Source of the DNA: Pseudomonas caspiana
GTDB lineage: Bacteria > Pseudomonadota > Gammaproteobacteria > Pseudomonadales > Pseudomonadaceae
Length of the DNA: 64,000 nucleotides
Reading direction: 5' to 3'
Assembly (NCBI RefSeq): GCF_002158995.1
Contig: NZ_LOHF01000001.1
Coordinates: 91,367 to 155,366, forward strand
The position numbers were made by a program, and so were the translations under genes. The notes beneath the pieces were generated by a model. That model did not search any database, was not told where the DNA came from, and saw nothing but the letters and a program-made list of their open reading frames with translations. Shown here piece by piece: positions 28,888 through 38,659 of the stretch. Position 1 is the stretch's first letter. Every line of letters starts with the position of its first letter.

Positions 28888-29004
28888 ATGACTGACGAAA
28901 AGAAAGAACCGCCAAAGGACGACACACCCGCTCATTCCACGAAGGAAGAGCGGGAGCGTCTGAAGGACTTCAATAAGGGTGGTATTCCGCCTGGGGCTTG
29001 CTGA
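28888..29004 (+). CDS. Small charged protein (38 aa)
   Basis: ATG 28888 has a good ribosome site (TGAGGACAGC, AGGA 8 bases upstream). The product begins MTDEKKEPPKDDTPAHSTKE and ends DFNKGGIPPGAC. It is very hydrophilic and probably disordered. I know no family. The surrounding 28640-28887 and 29005-29069 show nothing else. Confidence 0.4.
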   Translation: MTDEKKEPPKDDTPAHSTKEERERLKDFNKGGIPPGAC

Positions 29005-29069
29005 TTACCAGCCGATTAGTTGCTATTTGCGTGTCACATTTGGGGCGTAAGTAGCAACTGCATGGCGAT

Positions 29070-29312
29070 TTAAAGAGTTTCCTCAACGCTTGCCCGCACA
29101 ATTCGCCCGGTCTTCACCTCGTTCGCGAAGTTGAGCAAGGCTGTTTCTGATGCCTGATAGTTGTTTACGATGTCCTGTATCGCTTGCGCTTCTTTCTCGT
29201 TACCGGCGTCGGATAATTCGCAGGCTTTTTTATGCAGGTCCGCAGACGACCATTTGAGAAGGAATGCTGCTGATATGAGCGCTTCACCCAGTTCCTGATT
29301 TTCCTTCGTCAT
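29070..29312 (-). CDS. Hypothetical helical protein
   Basis: 80 aa from ATG 29312, with GGAG 9 bases upstream; an in-frame extension to 29483 lacks support. The sequence MTKENQELGEALISAAFLLKW.. is a single helical domain with a short amphipathic stretch and no export signal. Unknown function. Confidence 0.55.
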   Translation of the reverse strand: MTKENQELGEALISAAFLLKWSSADLHKKACELSDAGNEKEAQAIQDIVNNYQASETALLNFANEVKTGRIVRASVEETL

Positions 29313-29630
29313 GCTTTCTCGCTCCTTTTTTATAATCGACACTGGTTCAGAGGTCCATTTGTGCCAAGCCATCGCTTTAGAGGCTAGCACCGAAGCCATG
29401 TAAAGAATGCCACTGAAGCAGTGGCCGGCGTTTGTAAACTCCGTTAGAGCTTGGGGGCTGGCTGGACTTTCTGGCGTGTCCAAGCCGACAAGAATAGCGT
29501 GCTTGCTGATGATGTCGGTAGCTAATGTGCATGTAGCGCCGACTGTTCGTTGTCCGGTCCTGATGGCAACTGGTGCGCGTCATTATTAGGATGCAGAGCT
29601 CCAAGCGTTAAGGAGCTCGCTGGAGTTGTA

Positions 29631-29957
29631 TCAATAAGAGGCCACGATGGCGGCGGCGAGTTGTTTGTCAGTCATCAGAGGCGGGCTGAAAGTCTCACGA
29701 TAATGCCGCGATGCTTGTTCAAATTGCGCACCCCGGATCTCGCCCTCCGAGCCTACGAAAGCAAGTGCATCAGTTTTAGCTGATGTGAAGATCTTTGGCG
29801 GCTCTGTTGTGAGTGAGGTCGTTCCCCCAATCAAAATAGTTGGCAGAAATGTCGTGATCATCATTCCCTGTTCGATAGGGTTGGCATTTTCGGCTGCCAT
29901 GGCTTGTGATCCAGATAGAACTGACAGGGCAATAGAGAGGGCTGTCCATATTTTCAT
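29631..29957 (-). CDS. DUF2388 secreted protein, copy 1
   Basis: 108 aa. Signal peptide MKIWTALSIALSVLSGSQAMA, then the DUF2388 core ending DALAFVGSEGEIRGAQFEQASRHYRE...MTDKQLAAAIVASY. DUF2388 is a small Pseudomonas periplasmic family of unknown role. A second copy lies at 32137-32463, with the same length and the same motif. 29313-29630 has no convincing gene. Confidence 0.75.
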   Translation of the reverse strand: MKIWTALSIALSVLSGSQAMAAENANPIEQGMMITTFLPTILIGGTTSLTTEPPKIFTSAKTDALAFVGSEGEIRGAQFEQASRHYRETFSPPLMTDKQLAAAIVASY

Positions 29958-30204
29958 TGAGTGATTTCCGTACTGCCTTGTGTTGGCGCGTCACGATAGC
30001 AGATGAAGTGAGGATTGTTGGCGTCAGTACACCGGGAGTAGGGGTGGTCTGTGAAAGAAATCGGCGTAGCAGAAAGCCATTGCATAACGTGAAAAATTAA
30101 GAATAAATGGCGCAATTCTGTGGTTTCTGCCTAGGTAGAGAGTGATATCAATGCTCGGCCGTAGTGTCAGGTTTTTTAGTTTTCGACTGTATAAGGATAG
30201 GGTC

Positions 30205-30852
30205 ATGCGGGTTGTCACTTTCGGAACTGCTATTGCTTTAGTACTTGCCGGATGTTCTGGAATACCTTCAGTCCCCTATCAAGAGCCTGCTCAATCAGAG
30301 GGGTTGGCGCGTATTCGCGTGATCACCAACTCCAGTGTATTTGGAGATAGCATCACTGGCAGTTGTGCCCCTGCCACCCGTCATAAGATGGCTGACGCCG
30401 GACGTTTCGGGCGGGACGGGACGGCGAACATCAACTATCCGCAATACCCCCTGAAGTCGGCGAGCATTGGCATGCCGAAAAGAGTTGCGCCTGCTCTTAG
30501 TGAATATGTCCCCGCAGTCCGGATGGGCGAAGGAGTATATAAAGAGGTAGTCACCGAGTATCGCGTCAGGGCTGATCTGCCATTCCAGCTTGCAACCCTC
30601 GGCGCAACCATTGGCAGTTATGGAAGTACTTACTCGTCTTGCGGTGCCGAGGCCCTCGTTTACAAGCTGGAACCGGGGAAAGATTACGAAGCCTTGGTAG
30701 GCGTAGGTACCAGACCAAACCTGGACGGCGGGCAAGCGCTTATCTGCATGTTCGGGGTCATCGAACTTTTGCCTTTGCCTGGCACTTCAATTGTAATTCC
30801 CCAGAAACTGACGCCTTCCGAGCCCCCTCAGGTGGCGTGCAAAACGAAATAA
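30205..30852 (+). CDS. Hypothetical lipoprotein
   Basis: 215 aa with signal peptide and lipobox LAGC (MRVVTFGTAIALVLAGCSG). The mature part is beta-rich and has four further Cys residues (SCAPAT, SSCGAEA, ICMFG, VACKTK) that could form disulfides. ATG 30205 follows AAGGA by 9 bases; an upstream frame to 30142 is not needed. No family recognised. 29958-30204 shows no gene. Confidence 0.68.
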   Translation: MRVVTFGTAIALVLAGCSGIPSVPYQEPAQSEGLARIRVITNSSVFGDSITGSCAPATRHKMADAGRFGRDGTANINYPQYPLKSASIGMPKRVAPALSEYVPAVRMGEGVYKEVVTEYRVRADLPFQLATLGATIGSYGSTYSSCGAEALVYKLEPGKDYEALVGVGTRPNLDGGQALICMFGVIELLPLPGTSIVIPQKLTPSEPPQVACKTK

Positions 30853-31085
30853 GTAACGCCCGTCATCGAGCGGGTTTGGGGCTGGCAGAGCCTGTAAAGC
30901 TTCGACATTGATCGTAATGCTGGTAGCAGTAAGAGCTGAGTGGATCAGCGAGAGGCAGAACTAAATATGCTCACTGAGTATCCTGGCTCACGTAAACGCT
31001 CAGGAGACATACTCGCATCCACGATGGTGATCCGATCCAGGTCGTTGTAAATGCTACAGTCCCACCAAATCAGAGAGGGAGCGAC

Positions 31086-31655
31086 ATGCGAATTTTGATT
31101 GGCGCGCTTGTGGTGGTGCTTTTGGCAGGGTGCAGCGCCTCAAGCCCTCAAAGATTTGATAAATACGCCACCATGCGAGCCTGGGAGTTCTACCGCACAG
31201 ACATTAAGTACGGCTATTTTGACGAGAAGACCGGCGTCCGCCTGGCCGGTAATTATTTGCCAAGGATGCTGCCGTTAAGGATTGCTGACAATAATGAATG
31301 GATGGACTTCACCGCTGAAAAGCGCGGCGGCTACATTATTTTTGGCAACCGTTTACATCGAGAGACATTCCCGACTGGTTTAGAACCCATCGCAGAATTC
31401 ATTGCGTGGGCTGACCTCCCAGCGACGCAGCGGACGGCAAGCGCTAAAAAACTGAATGCGAGGGAAGAGTTCACCTCCATTAACGCACGAGTTGTGACTG
31501 AGAACGGTACAGGTGAACCGCTACTGGTGTTCAAAAAGAACTCGCTTGCATTCACAAGTCCGTCGAACTATTCGATAGATCTCCCTAATGCCAAAGAGAT
31601 GATCCGTAGGGCTGCGATCTGGAACAGCGCTCCTGAACCGAAAGTGTCTGACTGA
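31086..31655 (+). CDS. Hypothetical lipoprotein
   Basis: 189 aa, signal peptide and lipobox LAGC (MRILIGALVVVLLAGCSAS), GAGGGAGCGAC just before ATG 31086. The mature domain is mixed alpha/beta without a motif that I recognise. 30853-31085 holds no gene that I can support. Confidence 0.68.
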   Translation: MRILIGALVVVLLAGCSASSPQRFDKYATMRAWEFYRTDIKYGYFDEKTGVRLAGNYLPRMLPLRIADNNEWMDFTAEKRGGYIIFGNRLHRETFPTGLEPIAEFIAWADLPATQRTASAKKLNAREEFTSINARVVTENGTGEPLLVFKKNSLAFTSPSNYSIDLPNAKEMIRRAAIWNSAPEPKVSD

Positions 31656-31675
31656 CTGCGTCAAACCTGGAAAAT

Positions 31676-32125
31676 TTAATTTTGCCAATACCCGCTCTCG
31701 TCGACCAGTAAAGGGTATCGGGTTTCATCCAGCAGTAGGCGTAATTGCCGGGAGTGGGCGGATCGGCTAAAAAGCACCTGGCACTCAGCCGTATCAAAAA
31801 AGCGTCTGAGCCACAGGAGAAGCGATTCGACCAAGTCCGGATCAAGTCTAAGCGAGGCCGTAATCAGATCAGGCTGATCGCTCAGGTCTCGATATAGGCC
31901 CATGGTCAAAACGCTCTTGTTCAGCGCGGACGAATAGATGTGGACGTCGCCAGCGCCAATAGGCGTGCCTTCGATATAGCAGTCGTACAGTTTTGCGAGG
32001 TCGAGATCGATACCCGCGAGGCTCAATGCGGCTGCCAAATCTGCATCTGGTGCGTGCTTCTCCTCCACCCATGAGACTAAATCGGAGATTGATACGCAGA
32101 TGTCGGCGTAGCCGATAGGGAGCAC
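31676..32125 (-). CDS. Hypothetical cytoplasmic protein downstream of DUF2388 copy 2
   Basis: 149 aa, start GTG 32125 with AAGGA 8 bases upstream; it begins 11 bases after the DUF2388 stop, so the pair is likely cotranscribed. Acidic, Leu-rich, no signal peptide, ends LLVDESGYWQN. No family identified. Confidence 0.6.
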   Translation of the reverse strand: MLPIGYADICVSISDLVSWVEEKHAPDADLAAALSLAGIDLDLAKLYDCYIEGTPIGAGDVHIYSSALNKSVLTMGLYRDLSDQPDLITASLRLDPDLVESLLLWLRRFFDTAECQVLFSRSAHSRQLRLLLDETRYPLLVDESGYWQN

Positions 32126-32136
32126 TTAACTGATCC

Positions 32137-32463
32137 TTAGAATGCAGTCGCGATTGCCTGGGCCAGCTGTATATCCGACATAAGTGGCGTGCTATAGGTG
32201 TCGCGATAGTAGCGAACCGCCTGCTCAAACTGAGCACTACGAATTTCACCGTCTGAACCGATGAAAGCAAGGGCATCAGCTTTGGCCAAGCCAAAGTACT
32301 TATCTGGATGAGACGTGACATCGGTGGCGGTAGAACTGAGTAGCGTCGGTCCAGCTGTTGTCCAGACCATCCCACGATCACTGGGTTTATCGATCTCACC
32401 GGCCACTGCCTGGGTGCTACCTAATGCAAGCAATGCAATCGCCAAAATTTTCAAAGCTGCCAT
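32137..32463 (-). CDS. DUF2388 secreted protein, copy 2
   Basis: 108 aa. Signal peptide MAALKILAIALLALGSTQAVA; core DALAFIGSDGEIRSAQFEQAVRYYRDTYSTPLMSDIQLAQAI closely parallels copy 1 at 29631, pointing to an old tandem or nearby duplication now separated by two lipoprotein genes. Confidence 0.75.
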   Translation of the reverse strand: MAALKILAIALLALGSTQAVAGEIDKPSDRGMVWTTAGPTLLSSTATDVTSHPDKYFGLAKADALAFIGSDGEIRSAQFEQAVRYYRDTYSTPLMSDIQLAQAIATAF

Positions 32464-32532
32464 TCTCTACTGATTTGGTTTGTTCAAAGCCATGGCGCCT
32501 CTGTTGAATCCCATTCCCCACATAATCCGGGC

Positions 32533-32739
32533 TCATGATTTCAAAAGCAGAAACATCACCCACAAGGGGAGGGCGAGCACCAAAGGAACAGTGATGAGTA
32601 GGACAATGCCCTGAACAAGATATCTCCAGCGGTAGAGGCTTGTTCCCTCAGGTGCATTCCTGGCGTCCTTCCACCAGTCCCAAAGGTCCAAAATCCTCAG
32701 CAGCTCAAAAACGTCGCCGATGTTCACACGCAATGCCAA
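32533..32739 (-). CDS. Small single-pass membrane protein
   Basis: Up to 68 aa. Hydrophilic N-terminus (LRILDLWDWWKDARNAPEG), then one long hydrophobic segment (GIVLLITVPLVLALPLWVMFLLL). No ATG: TTG 32739, TTG 32733 or GTG 32727 are possible starts, with GGGGAG nearby at 32741-32746. Unknown function. Confidence 0.42.
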   Translation of the reverse strand: MALRVNIGDVFELLRILDLWDWWKDARNAPEGTSLYRWRYLVQGIVLLITVPLVLALPLWVMFLLLKS

Positions 32740-32823
32740 TTCTCCCCGTACCTACGAATATCCGCGCTTCGCACCAGCTCACAAAGGCCGCACATTCCAC
32801 ACATACGACACGCGAGCCGGGGT

Positions 32824-32994
32824 GTGGGTATCGTCGACCCGGATGTCTTCTGGGTCATGGTGCTGGTCGTCCGAAATCTTCTTGAAGCGATCTTTGCCTT
32901 TTTACTGCAGGCGCTTAATGTAAAGCATTTCATCTTGGGGGAAGAGGTAGCCTCCATCCCCCGTGAATTACCTGATCGTTACATGTACCAGTAA
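32824..32994 (+). other. Possible remnant of a membrane protein gene
   Basis: 56 codons from GTG 32824 to TAA 32994 read VGIVDPDVFWVMVLVVRNLLEAIFAFLLQALNVKHFILGEE..., which looks like genuine protein with one hydrophobic segment. There is no ribosome site, so it may be the 3' end of a lost gene. 33000-33286 is otherwise empty. Confidence 0.3.
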
Positions 32995-33286
32995 GGGGGG
33001 GGCGCGCGGTCTTTTATCCCGACCTGGCGTGGAAAGTCGACATTAATCGCCTTGCTCGCAGGAACCATGGCAGCGGCTTAGACAGCAACAGAGATGCGCT
33101 GCCTTGCATCGTCAGGCAAATTCTTTCGATGTTTCGCTAGCATCATTGAGTATTTTGCACACCGCAACTTGCTCCAAAAAAACCGCCATCTGAGCGGAGT
33201 TTTATGCGTTTAGATCCTGTAAACACCCAGCCTCGTTCGAGGAGCGTCAGCGTCGCGTGCTATCTTGTTGAGATCAATAACCGGGT

Positions 33287-33712
33287 ATGGACTCAGGAAT
33301 GCCAGCGCTAGCTAGAAACCTTGTATTTATCTTATTTCCCTTGTCCCTGGCCGCATTGGGCTACTCCGTCGAAGGATTCCGAGATAATCCTGCAGATGCT
33401 TTAGGGGCTTACGGGCTTCCACCTGTTGTAATGTATTTCGTAGCGCTGATGGCGGTTGGTACTTTTTCACTATGCTTAGCCGGCCTCGGCAAGCTGTTGG
33501 AGCGTCAGTCATTACTCGGTAGCGGTAAAAAAGTAGTGCTGCGGCTGCTGTGTTACTCGCCGTTGTTGCTGTCAGCATGTCTGACAGCTTTGGTCAGTGC
33601 GACACACGCCCTGAACTCAACGGCCGGATGCGCTGCACTCGTTCTTTCGCTGGTTTCAGCAGCGACCGTTTTGTACTGGTTAATACGTGGATCCACCGCG
33701 CTTCTCAGGTAA
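33287..33712 (+). CDS. Small integral membrane protein
   Basis: 141 aa with about four hydrophobic segments (LVFILFPLSLAALGYS, VVMYFVALMAVGTFSLCLAGLG, LLCYSPLLLSACLTALVSA, AALVLSLVSAATVLYWLI). No motif identified. ATG 33287 or 33299 may be the start. Confidence 0.58.
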   Translation: MDSGMPALARNLVFILFPLSLAALGYSVEGFRDNPADALGAYGLPPVVMYFVALMAVGTFSLCLAGLGKLLERQSLLGSGKKVVLRLLCYSPLLLSACLTALVSATHALNSTAGCAALVLSLVSAATVLYWLIRGSTALLR

Positions 33713-33803
33713 CCGATTACTACCTTTTGTCAGAAGCCCGGCCTGATAGCTGGGCTATCATGTGTATCGGATTTACTTGTAACTAGCGAAGCCACGGCAT
33801 GAT

Positions 33804-34544
33804 CTAAATGTCTGCTTTGAGCTTTAGCCGTTCTAAAGCGCGAGTGCATCCATATTCGGCAGACTTGTGAAGATATTGGATTTCTTCTTGCCTAAGGTTC
33901 TGCCTGGACATTTGAGTTGAGAGACTCATGTACAGATCGGCGCGAATCGCTTTTTCATTGAGGGATCCGATTGCATCTTTCCCGCTGGACGCGCGCGCCG
34001 TGTCGCATCTCGGCATAAGTACTGGCTGCGGGTAGTACTTACTATACTGGCTTGTGGGTTCAGGCAAGGCATCAATCAGTGATCGAAACTCGACCGTTTT
34101 CACATCGTCGAAGCAGTAGCTGATCATCTGTAGACCTGCCGGCGCGAACCCTTTTGTCAGGCTGGATTTCAGCAAATAGCAAACCTGCCCCACAACTTTT
34201 TCTCTGGGTTCAAATACAATTGCGAGCCAGGCAAGTCGATATTGTGCGGCGGGATTCCCTTCATCAGATGAGCGTTTGAGTAGCGGGGTAGCTTCCGCGA
34301 CTAGTGAGCGTATCTTTTTTGTGAGAGCGTCTTTTTTTTCCTCCGGGAATTTATCTTTATCGGGGAGCTGACGCCGAAGAGTAAACAATTCGTTGTTCAG
34401 ATCGTCAATTTCGTCCAGGTAAGGCAGCGCCTTGAAGTAAAGCGCCTCGGCCTTGGGTGAAACATCAGTTGGTACCGCAATTGCGATATCAGCGAAGCAA
34501 GCCATTAAGGTTAGCGAAAGATGTCCGAAACCGCTTTTAGCCAC
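33804..34544 (-). CDS. Hypothetical exported Sel1-like protein
   Basis: 246 aa. Probable signal peptide (LSLTLMACFADIAIAVP). Contains helix-pair segments resembling Sel1 repeats (EGNPAAQYRLAWLAI, KGFAPAGLQMISYCF, and YLHKSAEYGCTRALERL near the end). Possible protein-interaction role in the periplasm. Specific family uncertain. Confidence 0.58.
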   Translation of the reverse strand: MAKSGFGHLSLTLMACFADIAIAVPTDVSPKAEALYFKALPYLDEIDDLNNELFTLRRQLPDKDKFPEEKKDALTKKIRSLVAEATPLLKRSSDEGNPAAQYRLAWLAIVFEPREKVVGQVCYLLKSSLTKGFAPAGLQMISYCFDDVKTVEFRSLIDALPEPTSQYSKYYPQPVLMPRCDTARASSGKDAIGSLNEKAIRADLYMSLSTQMSRQNLRQEEIQYLHKSAEYGCTRALERLKLKADI

Positions 34545-34821
34545 TGCGTCATCCTCTTGGTAATCTGCTTTGGTAGCTTATCTAGAGACTATTATGCCCG
34601 CTGACAAAATTTCTTTCCCATATTCAAGCCTCGCATTTGCCGAGGCTCTTTCGTTTTCGCAAATGTGCCTTTTGATCCGGATTGGTGAATGCGTTGGGAA
34701 ATGATGAGTCAGAGCTCCACAAAAAGTCTTGATCGGCTTTTGACAGTTAAGTGCAATTGATGCGGGTTATTGAGTCGGCAGGACGCCAAAATAAGGTAGA
34801 AATCGAGAGTTGCGGTGCAGA

Positions 34822-34862
34822 AAACAAAAAGGGCCTACGCCAGAAACCAGCGTACGCCCTTG
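34822..34862 (-). terminator. Terminator downstream of tRNA-Leu
   Basis: Minus strand: AAGGGCGTACGC, TGGTTTCT loop, GGCGTAGGCCCTT, followed by TTTGTTTT. Begins about 9 bases after the tRNA. Confidence 0.75.
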
Positions 34863-34870
34863 ATCTGAAA

Positions 34871-34956
34871 TGGTGCCCCGAGCCGGGGTCGAACCGGCAC
34901 GTCCAAAGGACGAGGGATTTTAAGTCCCTTGCGTCTACCAATTTCGCCATCGGGGC
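34871..34956 (-). tRNA. tRNA-Leu (UAA)
   Basis: 86-base class II tRNA with CCA encoded: acceptor GCCCCGA, D-arm GGCGAAATTGGTAGACGC, anticodon TAA (34920-34922 on the complement) in GGGACTTAAAATCCC, variable arm, T-arm GCCGGTTCGACCCCGGC. In enterobacteria a tRNA-Leu closes the gly-cys operon; here one of this anticodon lies about 8.7 kb away in the opposite orientation. Confidence 0.96.
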
Positions 34957-35118
34957 GGTAGCGCTGAAGAGCAGGGAATATATACACCCAACTCCCCTGA
35001 AGCAAGCCCGCAAGATATTGAAATAAGACAAGATCTTGCTTTTAAGGCTGGAAAAAATACGCGGGCCTTGTCTGTCGGTGACCAAGGCCCTCGATCGGGC
35101 TCAACCCAAGCGACCGTA

Positions 35119-37674
35119 TCACAGGTTCAGAACCTGCTTCAGAAACGGTGCGGTTTTGCTCGCAGCAACCTTCACAACCTGCTCTGGCGTCCCTGCAGCC
35201 ACGATCTTCCCACCCTGATCCCCTGCGCCGGGGCCGATGTCGATGACCCAGTCGCTTTGGGCCACCACACGCATCTCATGCTCGACGACCACAACGCTGT
35301 TACCCACGTCGACCAGAAGGTTGAGCTGTTTGAGCAAACGGTCGACGTCGGTAGGGTGCAGGCCGGTAGTCGGCTCATCCAGCACATACAAGGTTGCGCC
35401 GCGCTGTGTGCGTTGCAATTCGGTGGCGAGTTTGATGCGCTGTGCTTCGCCGCCCGACAGTTCTGTGGCCGGTTGGCCGAGACGCAGATAACCCAGGCCG
35501 ATGTCGCGAAGCACAGTCAGCGGTCGCAGCACGGCGGGTTCGTCCTTGAACTGCACCACGGCGTCATCGACGGTCAGTCGAAGTACCTCGGCGATGTTCA
35601 GGCCCTGCCAGGTGATGGTCAGGGTTTGAGGGTTGTAGCGTGCGCCATGGCAAGTAGAGCAGGGCGCGTAGACGCTGGGCATGAAGAGCAATTCAACGCT
35701 GACGAAGCCTTCGCCCTCGCAAACCGGGCATCGGCCTTTGGCGACGTTGAAGGAGAACTGCCCGGCGTCGTAGCCTTGCTTGCGTGACGCCGGAGTTGCA
35801 GCGAACAGTTTGCGTACCTGGTCGAAGAGGCCGGTATAGGTCGCGAGGTTTGAACGTGGGGTTCGACCGATAGGTTTTTGGTCGACCTTGACCAGCCGGC
35901 GAATGGCTTCCAGTCCGCTGACAACTTTGCCACTGGCGGATTGAGGCGCGTCGTCTTCCAGGCTTGGCGCATCAGCCTCGTTGTTCTCGGCGGTCTGGCC
36001 CAGATGCGAGCCCACCAGTTCCAACAGCGCATGGCTGACGAGGCTTGACTTGCCTGATCCGGAAATGCCCGTGACCGAGGTAAAGCAGCCCAGCGGGAAC
36101 TCGGCGCTGAGGTTGTCCAGATTATTGCGGGTCACGCCTTCCAGCTTCAGCCAGTCCGTCGCTTTGCGTCGTTCAGGTTTGCTGGTTTTGTGTTCGGCAA
36201 ACAGGTGCAACCGGGTTTGTGAAGCCTCGACGTTGGCAAGACCGGCAGGCGGACCACTGTAGAGGACGCGTCCACCGTGTTCTCCGGCGGCAGGGCCAAC
36301 ATCAATCAGCCAATCGGCGCGGCGCATGGTTTCAAGGTCATGCTCAACCACGAACAACGAGTTGCCCGCAGCCTTCAGGCGTTGCAGCGCGCTGAACAGT
36401 GCTTCGCCGTCTGCGGGGTGCAACCCGGCTGATGGCTCGTCCAGCACGTAGATAACGCCGAACAGCTGCGAGCCGAGCTGGGTTGCCAGCCGCAGACGCT
36501 GCAACTCGCCGGACGACAGCGTTGGCGTGCTGCGCTCCAGAGCCAGGTAGCCAAGGCCCAGATCGGTCAGGGTGCTGACTCTGGCCAATAGATCCTGCGC
36601 AATACGTTGCGCAGCGATACGTTTTTCGATGGACAGATCATCTTTGAGCGGCGCGTCGCTGGCGGCGACTGGACGCAACACTTCAGCCAATTGCAGGAGG
36701 GACATTTGCGCGAGCTCACCAATATCGAAACCGGCAAACTTCACCGACAGCGCGGCCTGCGTCAGGCGTTTGCCATCGCACAGTGAGCACGGGCTGCCAA
36801 TCATGTACTGCGCGACGCGCTTCTTCATCAATGCGCTTTGCGAATGGGTGAAGGTGTGCAGTACGTAGCGACGGGCTCCGGTAAAGGTGCCTTGATAACT
36901 CGGTTCGAGCTTTTGTTTGAGGGCTTTGCGGGTTTCTGCAGGTGTCAGGCCTGCATACACCGGTACGGTGGGTTGTTCGTCAGTGAACAGAATCCAGTCG
37001 CGTTGTTTTTTAGGCAGATCGCGCCATGGAATGTCCACGTCATAACCCAGGGTGACCAGAATGTCGCGCAGGTTCTGGCCTTGCCAGGCCGTGGGCCATG
37101 AGGCAATGGCACGCTGGCGAATGGTCAGTGAGTCGTCAGGGACCATCGATTGTTCGGTGACTTCATACACCCGACCCAAACCATGACACTGTGGGCATGC
37201 GCCTTGAGGGGTATTGGGCGAGAAGTCCTCGGCGTAGAGCATGGGCTGCCCGGCGGGATAATTGCCCGCTCGGGAGTAGAGCATGCGGATAAGGCTCGAC
37301 AGGGTCGTGACGCTGCCCACCGACGAGCGTGTGCTCGGTGTGCCACGTTGTTGCTGGAGTGCCACTGCGGGTGGCAGCCCTTCAATAGAGTCCACATCGG
37401 GTACACCGACCTGGTCGATCAGGCGTCTTGCGTAGGGGGCGACCGACTCAAAGTAGCGGCGTTGAGCTTCGGCATACAGCGTCGAGAATGCCAGCGAGGA
37501 TTTTCCTGAGCCGGACACGCCCGTGAAAACCACTAGCGCGTCGCGGGGAACATCGACATCAACATTTTTCAGATTGTGCTCTCGTGCACCGCGCACTTGT
37601 ACATAGCCAGTGTGCTGTTGAGGCGCAGTGGCTGAGAGGGTCTTTCCGTCAGGGGTATTGTGCTGCGAAGTCAT
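35119..37674 (-). CDS. UvrA paralog (short UvrA2-type ABC ATPase)
   Basis: 851 aa versus about 940 for UvrA. Two ABC modules: [23 protein letters not shown] with [15 protein letters not shown] and [10 protein letters not shown]; then [17 protein letters not shown] with [15 protein letters not shown] and [13 protein letters not shown]. Zinc-knuckle CxxC pairs remain ([27 protein letters not shown]), but the UvrB-binding insertion is shortened. This matches the UvrA2 class linked to tolerance of DNA-binding drugs rather than core repair. A cytoplasmic, stand-alone gene. Confidence 0.85.
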   Translation of the reverse strand: MTSQHNTPDGKTLSATAPQQHTGYVQVRGAREHNLKNVDVDVPRDALVVFTGVSGSGKSSLAFSTLYAEAQRRYFESVAPYARRLIDQVGVPDVDSIEGLPPAVALQQQRGTPSTRSSVGSVTTLSSLIRMLYSRAGNYPAGQPMLYAEDFSPNTPQGACPQCHGLGRVYEVTEQSMVPDDSLTIRQRAIASWPTAWQGQNLRDILVTLGYDVDIPWRDLPKKQRDWILFTDEQPTVPVYAGLTPAETRKALKQKLEPSYQGTFTGARRYVLHTFTHSQSALMKKRVAQYMIGSPCSLCDGKRLTQAALSVKFAGFDIGELAQMSLLQLAEVLRPVAASDAPLKDDLSIEKRIAAQRIAQDLLARVSTLTDLGLGYLALERSTPTLSSGELQRLRLATQLGSQLFGVIYVLDEPSAGLHPADGEALFSALQRLKAAGNSLFVVEHDLETMRRADWLIDVGPAAGEHGGRVLYSGPPAGLANVEASQTRLHLFAEHKTSKPERRKATDWLKLEGVTRNNLDNLSAEFPLGCFTSVTGISGSGKSSLVSHALLELVGSHLGQTAENNEADAPSLEDDAPQSASGKVVSGLEAIRRLVKVDQKPIGRTPRSNLATYTGLFDQVRKLFAATPASRKQGYDAGQFSFNVAKGRCPVCEGEGFVSVELLFMPSVYAPCSTCHGARYNPQTLTITWQGLNIAEVLRLTVDDAVVQFKDEPAVLRPLTVLRDIGLGYLRLGQPATELSGGEAQRIKLATELQRTQRGATLYVLDEPTTGLHPTDVDRLLKQLNLLVDVGNSVVVVEHEMRVVAQSDWVIDIGPGAGDQGGKIVAAGTPEQVVKVAASKTAPFLKQVLNL

Positions 37675-37735
37675 CGTCCAGCCTTGTTATTCAAAGGCGA
37701 CGGCACAGCGCACGCCTGCTGCTTGAATTCACAGA

Positions 37736-37939
37736 TCAGTGTTTGACCGGTGTATTGGTGTTCGCGCCCGGGACTTTGGGGGCATGCCCCTCGTTATCCT
37801 GCCGACCGCCAGTCTGTTCCTGCTCTTCCAGGGTTTCTTCAGTACGTTGTTGATGATCAGCGATGTCGGCCGGATGTTGCTCAGGATCATTGAGATTGTT
37901 GCCTTGGTTGTTGCGTTTGTCATGAGGCATTTGCGTCAT
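37736..37939 (-). CDS. Small hydrophilic, probably disordered protein
   Basis: 67 aa (or 64 from the second Met) rich in Gln, Asn, Glu and His: DKRNNQGNNLNDPEQHPAD..HAPKVPGANTNTP. The opposite strand encodes a hydrophobic frame that looks like a mirror artefact. Weak ribosome site. Unknown family. Confidence 0.42.
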   Translation of the reverse strand: MTQMPHDKRNNQGNNLNDPEQHPADIADHQQRTEETLEEQEQTGGRQDNEGHAPKVPGANTNTPVKH

Positions 37940-38236
37940 CCAGAAGTTTAAGGGCTAATTGGTCACAGGATTACGATCAGGCAGCGCGGCTGATCGTTCA
38001 ATCCAATACTGTTTAGTCAGCGATAGCGGTACGGCAGGCAAATGCTTCGTAGCTTTGGCAGCTTCTACAGAAAATGCATTCCAGTGCCAGGAGTACGTTT
38101 GTTTGATAGGACGTTTCAGTGATTTACGTAGGAATGGTCTTACAGTGTCTCAGGCTGTTGTGCGATGCCTGAGGTTGGCTGTTTAATCCGTTTTTTCCTG
38201 ACCCACTAACAGACTTGATGTGGAGCGAGCAGATCC

Positions 38237-38611
38237 ATGATCGGTATCGGTAGAAGACTACGGCAGGAGCGTAAGCGTCTGGGGCTGTCCCAAAAAGAAA
38301 TGGGGGGGCTCGGTGGCGTTGCCGCCAACGCACAGGGCAAGTATGAAAGCGGCGAGCGTGCGCCCAGGGCCGATTATCTCGCGGCTTTGGCACGGGAGGG
38401 CGTCGATGTGTTGTTCGTGCTTACCGACCGGCGAGCTACACGCGTCCAGACAGGCAGTGTAACCAGTGAAGTTTATAGTGCGCCCGTCAACCCTGAACTT
38501 TTACTCAGTGAAGTTCAGCAGGCCGTCCGCCATTTTGTGTCCACCATAGAGGAGCTTTCCAGCAACTATGAAGTGGACAGCATCCGCCGCGACCATGATG
38601 AGCATCAGTAG
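38237..38611 (+). CDS. XRE-family HTH transcriptional regulator, paralog
   Basis: 124 aa. HTH at GRRLRQERKRLGLSQKEMGGLGGVAANAQGKYESGERAPRADYLAAL, then DVLFVLTDRRAT. Paralog of 22334-22702; the C-terminal half differs. GGAGCGAG sits about 10 bases before the ATG. The 37952-38236 gap upstream shows no gene. Confidence 0.78.
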   Translation: MIGIGRRLRQERKRLGLSQKEMGGLGGVAANAQGKYESGERAPRADYLAALAREGVDVLFVLTDRRATRVQTGSVTSEVYSAPVNPELLLSEVQQAVRHFVSTIEELSSNYEVDSIRRDHDEHQ

Positions 38612-38659
38612 AGTGTTACCGGGCTATCGACTCATGAACGTGTCGGGAGTACCGGCTTG

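Noticed and set aside
34627..34650. AGCCTCG...CGAGGCT hairpin with CTTTCGTTTT
   Set aside because: Terminator-like on the plus strand, but no transcription unit is clearly served by it; interrupted U-run.
37739..37951. Hydrophobic plus-strand frame opposite the small hydrophilic protein
   Set aside because: Looks like the mirror image of a Gln/Asn/Glu-rich frame; no ribosome site.
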